From the NCBI GenBank assembly GCA_016858145.1, contig JAEHOE010000041.1:62001-126000 (forward strand): a stretch of DNA of 64,000 nt, written 5' to 3'. A model generated the notes under the pieces. It was not told the origin of the DNA. It was given only the letters and a program-made list of their open reading frames with translations, and made no database searches. The DNA is from Edaphochlamys debaryana. Taxonomy: Eukaryota > Chlorophyta > Chlorophyceae > Chlamydomonadales. Position numbers and translations under genes: made by a program. This document shows, in pieces, positions 41,214 to 53,300 of the stretch. Position 1 is the first letter of the stretch, and every line of letters begins with the position of its first letter.

Positions 41214-43919
41214 ATGAGCCGACACCTCGCCCTTGCCGGGCTTCTGGCCCTGGCCCTGGCTATGGGAGCGACTGCTAGCCCAGTCCTGCCGCGTGAGTAG
41301 TTCTTCGCGTCGGGTGTGGTCATGCCCTCCCGCGAGCATCCTTCCCGCGTTACTCCCTCGGCCAGCCTTGCGCTGGCGCGACTGACGTGCTCCTCTAGAT
41401 GCTCATCGCGTCTATCTGAATACACTCCAGCAGTGGTGGCCCGTTGAGCGCGGCCACGACGCGCGGGCTCTGACCCATGCCCCCGCCCATCTAGCCCATC
41501 CTCGTTCGCCATCCCCTCGCAGAGACCGTGGCCTGCCAAGCGTACCTCTACTCCAAGCCCAACTTTGCCGGCCAGCCTGCCACCCTTGAGCTGGAGCGCA
41601 CTTCGATCTCTGGCGTGGCTGCGATCTATGACTTCAGCAAGCTGCCCGCGGTAAGCTGAGAGTGCTGACTCGCGAGCGCGCGCGCCTCCTCGTGTTCTCA
41701 GCCTACTCAGCCCCCCGGGCCCCCCGCTAACGAAGGCCGTGTGCTCGTCCCCCCTCGACATTCACGCCCCATACCCCTTCCTCTCACCGCACCTCAGACC
41801 GAGACGACCGCCAAGTGGGACGACAAGACCTCCAGTGTCAAGCTGGTGTGCACCTGCATCAGCGGCCCCACCGTCTGCAAGCAGGAGTTTGCGTGAGTCT
41901 GTCCGGCGAGGGGCCGCAGCCGCAGGGTCACATGCACCGCCTTGTGCCCTGTATTCCCGTGCTCCTTGGAACCCCTCTCACGGCGTGCCCCATCCTTGCC
42001 ACTCGTCTACCCCCGCAGCAAGATCACCCTCCGCCTCTACGCCGACCCCGTCCGGTGAGCGAGCGAGGCTCACGGGCCAATACCTTGCGGCTCTGCTGTC
42101 TTGGTGTATCTCGTCTCTTTCCCCAACCCCGCCAGCCCCGCCTACCCCTATTCCCGCTCGCTTCCCCCCCCCCCGCAGCCGCAAGACCCGCGGCGGCGCC
42201 AGCACCGACCTCCTCTGCCCCATGACCGCTGATGACACGTGCACCGGCACCTTCAAGGTCATGCCCGTCGGGTTCACGAGCCGCGCCTCCGCAGCGGCCA
42301 TCATTTACAACGTTCCCGGGTACCGCCTGCCGCGCGGCGGCAAGGGAGGTGAGCGGCGGTCGAGGCGTGCGTGGGGTTTCAGCTCGCCATACGATACATG
42401 CATGTATATATGCTCGTTTCTGCATTGCGGGTCCGTGGGAACATCGAAGGGCAAGTTTGGTAAACCACTGGGGCAACAAAAAAGACTGTGAGGCCCATCC
42501 TTGCTTGCCGCTCCCTTCTCACCGCCTGCAGGCAAGCACTCGCCCAAGCCCACCTCGTCCCCGACGGCCTCCCCCTCCCCCAAGGCCTCGCCCTCCCCCA
42601 AGGCGTCTCCCTCCCCCAAGCCCTCCCCCTCTCCCAAGGCGTCTCCCGCCCCCAAGGCCTCCCCCTCCCCCAAGGGCTCGCCCGCCCCCTCGGGCGCCCT
42701 CATGCCGGTCCCTGCCATCTCACCCTAGCTATGACAGCGGGAGCGGCAGGTTCAGCTTCTACTGCAATGCCACGCTTTACCTCGGCCAGGTATGTGTGTT
42801 CTGTGCAAATAGCTCAATGTAAACAACAGCGCGCGTGCAGGTACGGTAGGATTGCACCCGAGCGGGGGACGGCTGCCGTGCGTGGGCGTCGAGATTACTT
42901 CCCTTCTAACCATGCCTACCTACTTTCGCCCCCGCCCCCGCCCCCGTCCCCCATCTTAGGGCTTCACTGGTGATGCCTTCTCGTTCGATTCTAACATTAT
43001 GCTCAACAGTGACGACAAGTGGGCGACAAGTGCCCGATTTTGGCACCCTACTGCCCAAGGTGCGTGCCACTCTGCGCTCGTGGCTGAGCGTGTACCGGTA
43101 GATAGGGGCCCCGGCCTTTGGGCCCACCACGCAAAGTAAGCTGACAGCTGGGGGAGGCGGCCTGGCCTTGAGTCCCCCGGACGGTTGCGTTTCGGCTTCC
43201 CTGACCTCAACCCCCGTACGCGTGGCCACGGCCCTCTCCCCCCCTCAGCCCGCCCATGCCGCCAAGTGGGACGACAAGGTCCAGTCCGCCAAGATCATGT
43301 GCGACACTTTCTGTCCCGACTGCATCGCCGACTGGAGGTGAGCGACAGCAAGCCTATGCGGGTGCGTGGCTAATGATGAACCGCATGCACCTGTTGAGGG
43401 GCGCCGGTCCGACGCTCTCAGACCCAAGTACTACTTGGGTAGTACCTCCCACCCGCTCCTGAACACGCCCCAACTCACGCACCCACCTATGCATGCTTCC
43501 ATCTATCCCCGCCCTGCTCCTCCGCTCGCTCACAAACGTTCCCCGCCCGCCCCCAGCGCCGTGACCCTGCGCCTCTACGCCGACCCAGTGCGCCGCAACT
43601 CCCGCGGCGGCCCCCATCTGGACCTGCCCTGCGAGAGGAAGACCCTGTCGACCTGCGAGGCCGTGTGGAACACCATGCCCACCGTAAGCAAGCAGGGTTG
43701 AGGCGCGCACAGAGCATGTACGTACGCCCTTCGCTCAATCTGAGCCCGGCGGGGTCTCGCCTGAAGTAAGGCGTCTCAGCGCCCCCACCTTCTCGCCTCT
43801 CGTCCCTGCTGCTCGCTTACTCCTCACAGGGCTGGGCCGCCAGGGCGTCTGCTGCCTCGATCCTTTTCAAGAACGATGACTTCCAGCTGCCCCTGAAGAA
43901 CAAGCTCAAGGGCAACTGA
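41214..43919 (+). pseudogene. Array gene 6: paralogue of gene 5 with two frameshifts in its second half
   Basis: Exons by homology: 41214-41292, 41523-41650, 41798-41892, 42019-42054, 42179-42348, 42532-42789, 42960-43059, 43249-43337, 43557-43683, 43830-43919. Signal peptide MSRHLALAGLLALALAMGA and domain 1 (YSKPNFAG, WDDKTSSVKL, RKTRGGAS) are intact and very close to gene 5. The linker is longer (SPSPKASPSPKA repeats). Frame breaks: an in-frame TAG at 42726 just before the start of domain 2, and a second one-base excess in exon 42960-43059. Together they leave the exon total two bases over a multiple of three, the pattern expected of two one-base insertions. It could make a single-domain protein ending after the linker, be a recent pseudogene, or reflect base-call errors. 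Confidence 0.75.
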
Positions 43920-44250
43920 GCGTCGTCGTCAGGCCCTGATGTGAGGGCGGTGGAGGTGCCACCAGTGCCTGCCCAGCAAGAATGGGCGAGGGTCCCGCCC
44001 TTGCTGGATCGGGCAGTGCTCCCGCATGATGACACGGCTGGCCAAGGCTTGCTTTAATTCGACAAGTGTTGATGGGGAACGACAGCCCCTTCTTATCCAA
44101 CCCATTGATTTGTTCTTCTGGAAGTGTATGTAGCGGTTGTTCGCCTGTGAAGCCCGTGTTGCGTGCCGTAAGGCAATCATTAACGCAACTTGACCTTGAC
44201 CTGGACCTTGCGACGAAAGGGGCAGCGAGCTGCTGACCGGCTGACTGATC
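43613..44250 (+). repeat. Copy of the gene 5 3' end in gene 6
   Basis: Nearly identical to 39720-40357. It ends where the gene 7 remnant begins. Confidence 0.9.
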
Positions 44251-44593
44251 CGTCCAGACGCACTACTGGTCCTGCGCGGCCGAATGGAAGACCGTGCCCA
44301 AGGTGAGCAGGGTTGGTGCATGAGGCAGGCGCAGGGCCGTATGTATGCCGGTATGCCCCTGCATGCAGTGTGAGTCTAGGCCTCGCCCAGGCAAGTGCAC
44401 CAGCGTATTGTACGTATGTGTGCCAGGAGATAGAGGTCTCAGCGCCCCGGCCATTAGCTTGCTTCCCCCTTTATCTACCTCGTGGCCCTTGATGCTCCCA
44501 CAGGGCTGGGGCGCCCGGGCGTCTGCTGCCTCGATCCTGTACCACAACAACGACTTCCAGCTGCCCCTGAAGAGCAAGCTCAAGGGAAACTGA
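44251..44593 (+). pseudogene. 3' remnant of another array member (gene 7)
   Basis: Two exon pieces: 44251-44302, the end of a domain 2 exon (HYWSCAAEWKTVPK) with its GTGAGC donor, and a full last exon at 44504-44593 (GWGARASAASILYHNNDFQL, ending in TGA). No upstream exons remain. The piece begins exactly where the duplicated gene 5 3' flank stops. It is probably the former 3' end of gene 6, displaced when a copy of the gene 5 end was inserted or converted in. Confidence 0.8.
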
Positions 44594-45513
44594 GCGTCGT
44601 CGTCAGGTCCTGATGTGTCAGCAGCCGGCGGAGGAGCCCGCCCAGCTTGGACTGCCAGTGGGGGCCGCCCTAGCGGCTGAGCGGCTGGGGCGAGTGCGTG
44701 GGGCCAGAAGGGGCAGGAGCTGACAGGTTGGCCGTTTAAGTCCTAGTTAGGATGTGTGTGAATTGTGGATGTGGGGTCGGGGGAGGCAGGACCCTGACCA
44801 GCGCAGCACTGACAAATGTGCAAAGTGGTACCTAGCAAATAGAGCCTGCTGTGCTTAGGCTTCATCAGGGACCAGCCACCGATGCCACGGCGTTGGTGCT
44901 GTAACGCTCGCCCTTGCAGGATCCTCGCCCTAGCGGATCAACTCCATGCTCGCTCACACAAAGACAGCAGGCCAGCGTGCGTGGTTGAATCTATGGCCCA
45001 GCGGCAGGCTCAATAATGAAGGGCGCCAAACCTATGCGCAAATGTGCGCATTTTGAGCCACATAATGCCAAAATCTCGTATAGCGCGGATCCTCACACGC
45101 GCGTGTACGGCAGCACGGCAGCACGGCATCTGAGCTTGCTTCCTCCCTGCCACCAGCTTGCTTCCTCCCTGCCACCAGCCCCAGGGCCTGACGACGAAGT
45201 TGGTTAGCCTCTATCTGCAACCATCCATGTCAGCATCGTGCCTGCTCGCCACATAACCCACAGTCCACCCCGCCGTCTCTTGCCACCTCGCCCCACACGG
45301 GGCGCCGCCGCACTCGCTCCGCTCCCCTCCCCATGTGAAAGGTCACGAAGGGGGAAGGCCCGCTGCAAAACGCCATCACTCAGCTTACCATCCATACCCA
45401 CAGGGCCACAGGGCCAAGCCCGCCCGCCCTCACATTTCCCGCAGCGGTTGGTTGTCACAAAATCATCCGCCCCAGTCCTTGGCTCGCACCATCATCACCA
45501 GATCACACCCTCC
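44594..45513. other. Region between the convergent array and the Cys-rich gene cluster
   Basis: 3' flanks of two gene clusters facing each other. TGTAA at 44900 on the plus strand could serve the gene 7 remnant. I see no gene. Confidence 0.5.
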
Positions 45514-45920
45514 TCACACCCACAGGGCGCACAGCACCGCTGCGAGCAGCGCCACCAGCAGCCAAGACACCGAGGCGGCGCCCGCAGCGCCCGGGCTGCT
45601 GCGGCCTCCCTCCGGCGACGGACTCGTGTTCAGCGACGGACTCGTGTTCAGCAGCTCGTTGCCTCCGCTGCCGCTGCCGTTTCCGGCACTGCCGCTGCTG
45701 TTGCCGGTATTGCCGGTCGCAAAGGAGGGCAGGGAGCTCAGCAGCGTGTCCCAGGACGTCATCCCGGTGCGGATGGTGCCGCCCGCTGTGGCGCAGGTCG
45801 TGTTGTCGGCCTGGTGGGGCCGTGGGGGGGGATGGGGCAGGGGTGAGGGCGGGAACTCAGGAGGCTGCTGACGTCGGCTGGAACTAGGCGGTATGCCTTA
45901 TCGCCCCTACGGAGCGAGGC

Positions 45921-46050
45921 TCGTGTTGTCAGCCTGGTGGGGTTGGCGGAGGGGGGGGAAAGCGGAAGGGAGGGGAAGCCGGTGGGCAGGAGTGGGGGGC
46001 GGGGGCTTCGTAAGGGCCGCACGTCAAGTGGCTGCTCGTGTTGTCGGCTA
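45921..46050 (-). repeat. Two copies of the M0 last-exon 5' edge
   Basis: cgtgttgtcggcctggtggg, the acceptor edge of exon 45810-45514, recurs with one change at about 45921-45941 and in part at about 46036-46050. Confidence 0.75.
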
Positions 46051-46545
46051 ATCTGCCTTGTCCGGGCGGGAGTCACGGCATGGCAGGGATGGGACTGGAA
46101 CCGGGCTTCATGCCTTATGGTTTCGCCCCTTTGGAGGCTGACCGCTTCCGCACTCCGCACCATTCCGCACCCTGTGGCAGGGTCCCCTTGCGGCCTGCCG
46201 TCTTTCAGGGACGGAGTGAAGCGGCCTGGCTCCCGAGCTACGGAACCCTAGCCACGGCCCTCGGCCCGACTAGCACCCAACAGCCGGCGCTCACCCGCCC
46301 GCACGTGTTGGCCACCTCCTGGACCAGCCTCCAGTACCTGTGCGTGCGTGCGTGGGCGGGTGGGTGGGGGAATGCGTGCAGAGTGCGTGGGTGGTCGGAG
46401 TCGGGCTGCGCAGGGGGGTGCCCGCAAGCCATACGCCCTCCCTGCGTCCCCGCATCCCTGCGGATGCGCGGGTGCTACGGGACCAGCCCCGCCCCGACCT
46501 CCACCCCACTCAACCCTGCCGCTCCCCGCCCCAAGCCAGCTCACG

Positions 46546-46582
46546 GGTGCGTCACGTCCACATCGGGGTCCACCACGCTGCA
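46546..46582 (-). repeat. Copy of an M0 exon 3' edge
   Basis: Matches the end of exon 46906-46683 (CSVVDPNVDVTDP; here CSVVDPDVDVTHP), about 135 bp into the intron. Confidence 0.75.
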
Positions 46583-49218
46583 CCGCCCCCGCTTCCTTCC
46601 CTCACCCATTTGACACACACACACTTGGGACGCGCGCTCGCCCCCATCCCACCCTTGCCCCTCCCCCCGTCACTCCACTCACGGATCGGTCACGTCTACG
46701 TTGGGGTCCACCACGCTGCACGACCCCACTCCGGGAGCGCTCCAGACCCAGTGGCAGTAGGGCCCCGCCGCCTCACAGGCGGCCTGGCTCTCCTCGTAGG
46801 CGCACTCCCATATGCGCACAAAGAACGTGTCGGCCGGGCAGGCGCCAAACACATCGCCCGACACCGCACGAACGACATCGCGGTAATCGGGCTTGTCGGT
46901 TGTGGGCTGTCGGGCGAGGTGGTTGACGTGGTTGGGGCGGTTGGGCGGTTGGGTGGTTGAGATTGCGCTCGTATGCATGGAAGACGCATACGGCGCGTAT
47001 GCCGAGGTGGGGCGGGAATCCCCGCGCAGCCGGCCCCAGCCACCCCAGCCGGGTCCCTGAGTGCCGCCACCCCCTTGCCCCATCTCTTTCCCCTCTCACC
47101 AGCGCCGCCAACACCCCCTTGGCCACGACGGGGTCAAAGCTGGCGTCCCACAGCCCCCCGTACACACACAGCCCACCCTGCCTCTGGCTAGTGAAGCCTG
47201 GGGGGGGGGGGCGGGGGGGAGGGCGGGGGGGAGGGCGGGGGGCAGAGGCGAGGAGTGAGCGGGGCGGGGGGCAAGCGAGCACGGCGCCGGTGTGGGGAAC
47301 GGCGTTGGGCCGGGCGCCCGGGGCAGTTGGGCTGGGGCCTCGGTCTTCCAGATGCCGGCCCCAGCTGGAGAGCACGCACGTCCCTTGTCCTCAGCCCTGG
47401 ATTGGAAGACTGTGCCTCCCTGGTGCAAACCCGCCGCAAGCACGCCCCACCTGGGACACCCAGTTCCACAAACATGAATCTGAAGCTGGATCGGATGACG
47501 TCATTGATGGGATACGGTTTCAGACCGCCTTGCCGCTGCCGAAGGCCCAGCGCGTCACGTTGACGTACTCGTCGTGCGAGATCCAGGTGCAGTTGGATCC
47601 GCCGCATCCGTCGCGCGTCCTGCTGCTCGTCTCGCACATGATCTCCCGTTCGTACAGCGAATCCGTGCAGTACACTCTATCCTTCCACCACTGAGGGGGC
47701 GCGGGCGGGAGAGGAGGTGGGGGCGGTGGTAAGCGTGGCAAACCAGTGAGCGCGCAACGCCCCTGCGCCAGCATTCCGGGCTTGGGGCGGGGCGGAGCTG
47801 CCGCCTGGGACGGGCACCACTTGCGATACTGGTGCGCCCCAAGCTTCAGGTCAGACACGTGCACGTTGCGCGTTGCTGCCCGCAATCCTGGGCTCAACAG
47901 GGCCGGTTGAGCGCAAAGCGAGGCCGGGCCCGGCGGCGCGTCCAGCCCCGCCCCACAGCGCTTGCGGCTGAGCAGCCTAAAAGGGCACGCCAGCACGCCA
48001 GCTCGAAGTGCGGGGGGCTGCTGGCGCTAAACGGACGCGCCAGCCCGCTGTCCTTGAGCGGCCGCGTGCAGCGCGCGCTGGACTCGCTTCGAGCGAAAGC
48101 ACGCCAGACGGGCCACGTGAGGACCCAGACGCCCCCACAGCACCCAGGCCCGGGCTAGGATGGAGTGAGGGCCCCGGAGGTGTGTCCAAAAGGGTCACGT
48201 GGGGTCGAAGGCCTGGGCTCACCCGGGGGTCTACCCAGGTCTCCACGTTACAGAGCTTCTTGTTCGTGTCCCACCTAGGGAGCAGAACGGGGCACGGGCG
48301 TGGGTGATACAGGGGTAAGAGCCGGAATCGTGCGATGCAGGCATGCAGGTTTTTAAGCGCGAAGAGGACATTTGTGTGTGTGTCTGGTGTCGGCTGCAGG
48401 CATCGGCCCCACCAGGCAGTCCTGCCGTACTGCCGTACGCACCAGCAGTTGGTTGCTGCGTTGCAGGCGGCTTGCCCGCTGAAGCTCGAGCACCTTTGCG
48501 TGATGGCAAACTGCGGGAAAGGGGGCGAGGCGGGAAGCTCGGAGCGGCGTCCCACGTGTACGGGGATTCCGCTGTCGCTTCGGAGCGGCATGAAACGACA
48601 ACAAAGTGTGACTCGGAGCGCCTGACGCCTGCCCCCCAAACCTCACCTCCACATGGACAAAGTAATGTCATGGCTGCAGCAATCCCGACTGTACGGCTCT
48701 ATGCCGAGAATCCTCAAGTCAAGGACCCGGCCAGAGGGCCGAGATTGGCAGCGGTGAGAGGCGCCCAAGTGCCCACCTGGTAACCTGTTAGCCTGTGTAC
48801 GTGGACGATTGACACGGGGAGAGGGCGGGCAAGGGGTCGACCGCGTGCTCCATCCCCCCCTTCCTTCGCCTGCCATGAGTCGTGCACCCCCGAGCTAGAC
48901 CCGTGGAGGGCTTGGGCAGCACGCAGGGTACGTGTGACCTGCCCGACCCGCTCACTTTGCCGTGTCCGTTTGCGGTGCAGCCAACGAGGTGACAAAGTTG
49001 GGATTCAACTCGCAGAGGCCATCTGCACGCGCCAGGCACTTGCTCGGCAACACCAGCAGCGCTCGGCGTTGAGCGCCCGGGGAAATGGCGCTGCCTACAC
49101 GCCATTTCCCCCTTCAGAAGTGCCCCGCAACCTTGAAATCGGATATATACGGTCCAGGAATGGCTAGAGTCGTGGTGAGGGATAGCGCCAACAGAAGCAG
49201 CGGGCTCATCGGCGTCAT

Positions 49219-50394
49219 TGCGCCTGGAGTACAGGTAGCAAGCTCGCGGCGCATGCCCTAAATGCCGACATAGTAGCTGGCTTGGCAGTCAGCGAGCATA
49301 GCACCGCTTCTGTCAGGCGCGAGAATTGGCAGAGGGGCCTCTGCCGCGAGCAATAGCCTGGTAGCTAGTGAGGCAGGATACGTCTATGCAATGTTACGCG
49401 GCGGAATCCGTCTATGGAGGTCACGGAGGGCGCGCCCTACCCCGCACGTACCCAGACGTGGGCCCCGCTCTCCCCGCTGCCCCCGCGAGGCCTGTTGCCT
49501 CTCTGCCCCGTTCCTCGCAGGACCTCGAAACTCTCCTCCCTTCCACAAAGTGTCCTTTTCCCAGCAGTGTCCTGACCAGTTTGCAATTCAGTGGTCCAAG
49601 GACTCGAGTGACCTCCTGGCTGCAACGGTCGATGCTCGATGGCACACACAAGGGGAGAGCGGCGGGGAGCGGCGAGCGTCCTCGCGTCTTTGCGAAGCTT
49701 ACATAGGCTCCGTGTGAGATAAAGTAGTTCAGTTCAAGTATGTGTACGAGGTCCGTACCAGGAATAACAGATGCAACCGGAACTGAAGAACAAGACGCGA
49801 AGCTTATTCAACCGTACGACACAACACCGCCGATAGCTCCGCGCAGTGATGGCGGCAATAGCAACGATGGCTGCCAAAGACTGCTTGAGGGCCTGGGGGA
49901 GATGACCCAAGCGTTATAAGGGGGACGGCGGGATTGGGGGCCGTGTCACGGTAGGTAGGCAACCGCGCAACGCCCCACGAGCCCAAATCCTTCAGTCTTC
50001 CGCACAGAGGCTGGGATCAAGCGCCCAACGCGCACTTCACAACCAAAACGGAGAAGGCCGCCAAAGCCGACAAGCAGCTTTCTCAGCCCCGTTGATGTTG
50101 CGGGACGACTTTGCAAAACCGGCAACTGGCACGTGGCACAGGTGCATGAAGCCCACCCAAGAAGCAACGCACCATGAAGACATGAAGCACACTAAGAATA
50201 TGAAGCGCATGTAGTTAGTCCCCATGTTTACAACTCACAGGTAGTGCGCCATCAGCATATGCTATGTCTGTTTGAAGGAGGGCAGCACACAGACCCCGCC
50301 AAACCGGCGGGGGCACGAGGGGGCCTATATATGTACCTAGGCCCCCCATCAGCTACCACAATCTGTCTCACCATCATCACCGGCATCCACCCTC
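49219..50394. other. Intergenic region between M1 and M0
   Basis: 5' flank of M0 and 3' flank of M1. A TGTAA motif on the minus strand (50228-50232) lies 163 bp after the M1 stop. I see no other gene. Confidence 0.55.
50228..50232 (-). terminator. TGTAA poly(A)-type signal of M1
   Basis: Minus-strand TGTAA 163 bp past the M1 stop codon, at a usual spacing for volvocine genes. Confidence 0.5.
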
Positions 50395-53300
50395 TCACAC
50401 CCACAGGGCGCACAGCACCGCGGCGAGCAGGGCCACCAGCAGCGAAGACACGGAGGCGGCGCCCGCAGCGCCCGGGTCGCCACCGGCGTACGAGGGCTTG
50501 GCGCTGAGCAGGGTGTCCCAAGAGGTGGTTCCGGTGTTGATGGTGCCGCCGGTGGAGGCGCAGGTAGCGGCGGTGGCCTGGGCGGATGGATTGGCGGAGA
50601 GGATGCACTGATCAGTATAGGGAACGGGGCATTGTGGGTGGAAGCGGCACCTGCTAGGGAGGCCGGGCGGGGTCTAGCCCATGCCTTGAGCCCCCCGCCC
50701 GTTCCGGCCCGGGCCCCACTGTGCGTGCGGTGATGCACCCGTGCGTACCTTGTAGCAGGTGTTCTCTGACTCCTTGACGGAGTTGTAGTACCTGCGGGGC
50801 AAGGTGCACGACAGACGGCGGTGACCGGGCCGATGAGCAGGCAGGGAGCTCTTGACGCCCCTGGGACAGCCGACCCTCGCTGCACGCCGTACACAGCTCG
50901 CCGTTGTAGGGGGTTGCAGCAGGGTGTCATGCCAAAACCCAACCGCCACGGTACGGCATACGGCACTCACGAGTCGTTGGGGTCCACCAGGGGGTCGACC
51001 ATCATGCAGTATCCCGTGGTGGAAGAATACCAGCGGTACTCGCAGTACGAGCCGACCTGCGCGGTATGAAGCGGGTGCGTAAGTGAGCAGCGAGGGAGTC
51101 AAGCGGGGGCACAGCAAGGGGCAGGGCTACTTCGGAAAGCGAGGCAGGAGGGGGGAGGGAGGGGAGCGAAACCTCCAGGGATAGATCAGCCCTCCAAAGT
51201 CGAGACCTCCGCAATTGCTAGCCCCGCTTGCTGAAGCCACGCACCGCGGAGCATGCGGTCTGGTTGGTGGTGGCCCACTCGCAATCGTACTGCTTGGAAA
51301 GCGCGGTACCGGCGGAGCAGGTGCCAAGAAGGTCGCCCTGTGCGGCGCGATAGATGGCGCGATAGTCGTACTCATCGGAACCGTTCTGCAGAGGTGGGGA
51401 GGGGGGGGGGGGAAGGGAACGGGGAGGGTTCGGCCAGGCGAGGAAGCCAGTTACGGCGAATTGGGATACGGGGGCAACGGGAAAGGAGCGCGTCAGGTGC
51501 TGGACCACGCCCCTACCCCCCCTTGCGCTCACGTTAGCCCTCACGCCCTTGGCAACGATAGCGTCAAAGTCAGCGGTCCACAGACCCGAGGCCGTGCAAG
51601 CGCCGTTGTTCTTCTTAGCATCAATGCCTGCACGGGAAGGGGTGGGGCAGAGAGATGGCATGTCATTCAGCAGGAGGACCGTTTAGCCCAGCCCTGGGGG
51701 GCACGGCTGATGCCATGTGCGCACGTGAAGCAACAGTCTCAGCCGGGCTATGGGTACGGACACAGGGTGCAGCGGCACTGCCCCGCACCCCAACACTCCG
51801 TCAGCATTCAAGAGCGAGATGCAGCAGCGCACCGGGGATGTTGAGCTGGAAGAGGTCGCTGTAGAAGGTGGCCTTGATCATTGCGGACTCGCTGACGTCG
51901 CCGTTGCTGCGCAGGGCGGATACGGCGCTGGTGAGATCGCCGTACCTGCAGGGCGGGGGGTGGGGGGGCGAGTGGGCGAGGGGGGCGGGTGGGTGCTTGC
52001 AGGAAGAGCACTGGTGGGTGGGCCAGGGGGTGTGGTAGGCAGAGGGACGACAGAGCGCGCACAGATGATTACCCTGGGGCGGGTATCAAGCACAAGGTGG
52101 TTGCCATGGGGCGGGTGTCAGGTGCGATCGAGGTGCATGTCAAGGCATGCCATCATTGCCGTACATGACAAACCGCCCCTTCCCTCCCGCTCACGCACGT
52201 CTTCCAGACGCAGTTGCCGGTGCACGCGTCCTGCGGAGAACAGAGACAGATAGGGCTGGGTTTCAGTTGCAGGCCGGGTGTGCGTGAGGACTTGGCGCGC
52301 ATCGTCTCGACAGCGGCCCCCTCCTGCACAGTACGTTTGTCCTACGAACCTTGGTGGTGGTGGGCAGGCATCCCATGTGCTTGTCCACGAGCGATCCCTC
52401 GCAGTAGCCCTTGCCCTTGTACCACTGCGCGACAGGGGAACAGGTGGCGGAATGATACCTTGTTCAGTGCGACTGGCACTTTGATGACGGAGGGCCGGTG
52501 TGGTGTCAGCGAAATGGGAGAGCTGCCCTTGAGCACTGCGGATGCTGGGTGACAGGCCCTCGCTCGACGAGTCATGTAGTGTTGGGTATGCACGTACGGC
52601 TAGTCTGACAACGCACGCACGGCAAGACCTACCCGCGCGTCCACCCAGTTGCCGGGGTAGCACTTGCTGGAGTCCCAGCTGCGCGGCACCGGGATCGGGG
52701 GCGGGGGAGGGTTTAGGGGGCGGATACCAGCCCGGAAAGGAGGGCAAGGGGAAGCACAGAGCCCAGGGAGATCGGAAACACGACCATGGTAGGCATACAC
52801 AGCACGCGGGGTCTGTTGAGGCAGGCAGTTGATTCGAAGGGGGAGGGGCTGCTGTTGCCGAGCTCCCAACGGCTCGAAGGTCATGGCGCTCACCGGCAGC
52901 GGTTGTCGCTGGTGCAGTTGCTCTCAAGGATGTAGGTACCGCACTTGTACTCAATAGCATCGCTCTGGGCGGTCAACCTGGGGCGCAAGAGAGTAGGGGG
53001 TACAAAAGGTAAACAGAGACACCCTTGCACGTCAAGGCACAACGCCAAAGTTGGCTCAGCTGCTTCCGCAAAGGCATGTCCCGGGTTCACTAGCCGAGGG
53101 CTGCACCTCACGGCACGGCCCCCGGCAGGAAGTGCCAGCTGGCCATCCGCCATCTCAAGGAGACCGCGCTCCGCCCGCCCTCGCACTTGGCGGTGTCGGT
53201 GGTAGGGGCCGCCAGGGAAGTCACGAAGTTGAGGTTGGGCTTGCAGCTGGTGCCATCCAGGACACACTTGTTCTCAGTGGCGAGCAGATGACGTGAGAAG

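Larger units (their letters stand above)
45514..49218 (-). pseudogene. Cys-rich gene M0: diverged secreted paralogue with a frameshift
   Basis: Exons by comparison with M1 (high to low): signal exon from 49218 (MTPMSPLLLLALSLTTTLA), 49022-48956 (NPNFVTSLAAPQTDTAK), 48510-48443, 48274-48223 (WDTNKKLCNVETWVDP), 47690-47451, 47197-47100 (GLWDASFDPVVAKGV), 46906-46683, 46337-46295 and 45810-45514. The last ends in a hydrophobic tail (VSWLLVALLAAVLCALWV) like a GPI-attachment signal. Exon 47690-47451 joins what are three exons in M1 and breaks frame near 47523 (stop TGA). Junctions among the first three exons are not fully resolved, so a microexon may be missing. It is either a decaying gene or one with an error. 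I do not recognise the family. Confidence 0.6.

Noticed and set aside
45238..45846. Plus-strand ORF facing M0
   Set aside because: Reverse strand of the M0 last exon, where the minus-strand reading has a clear GPI-like tail conserved in M1.
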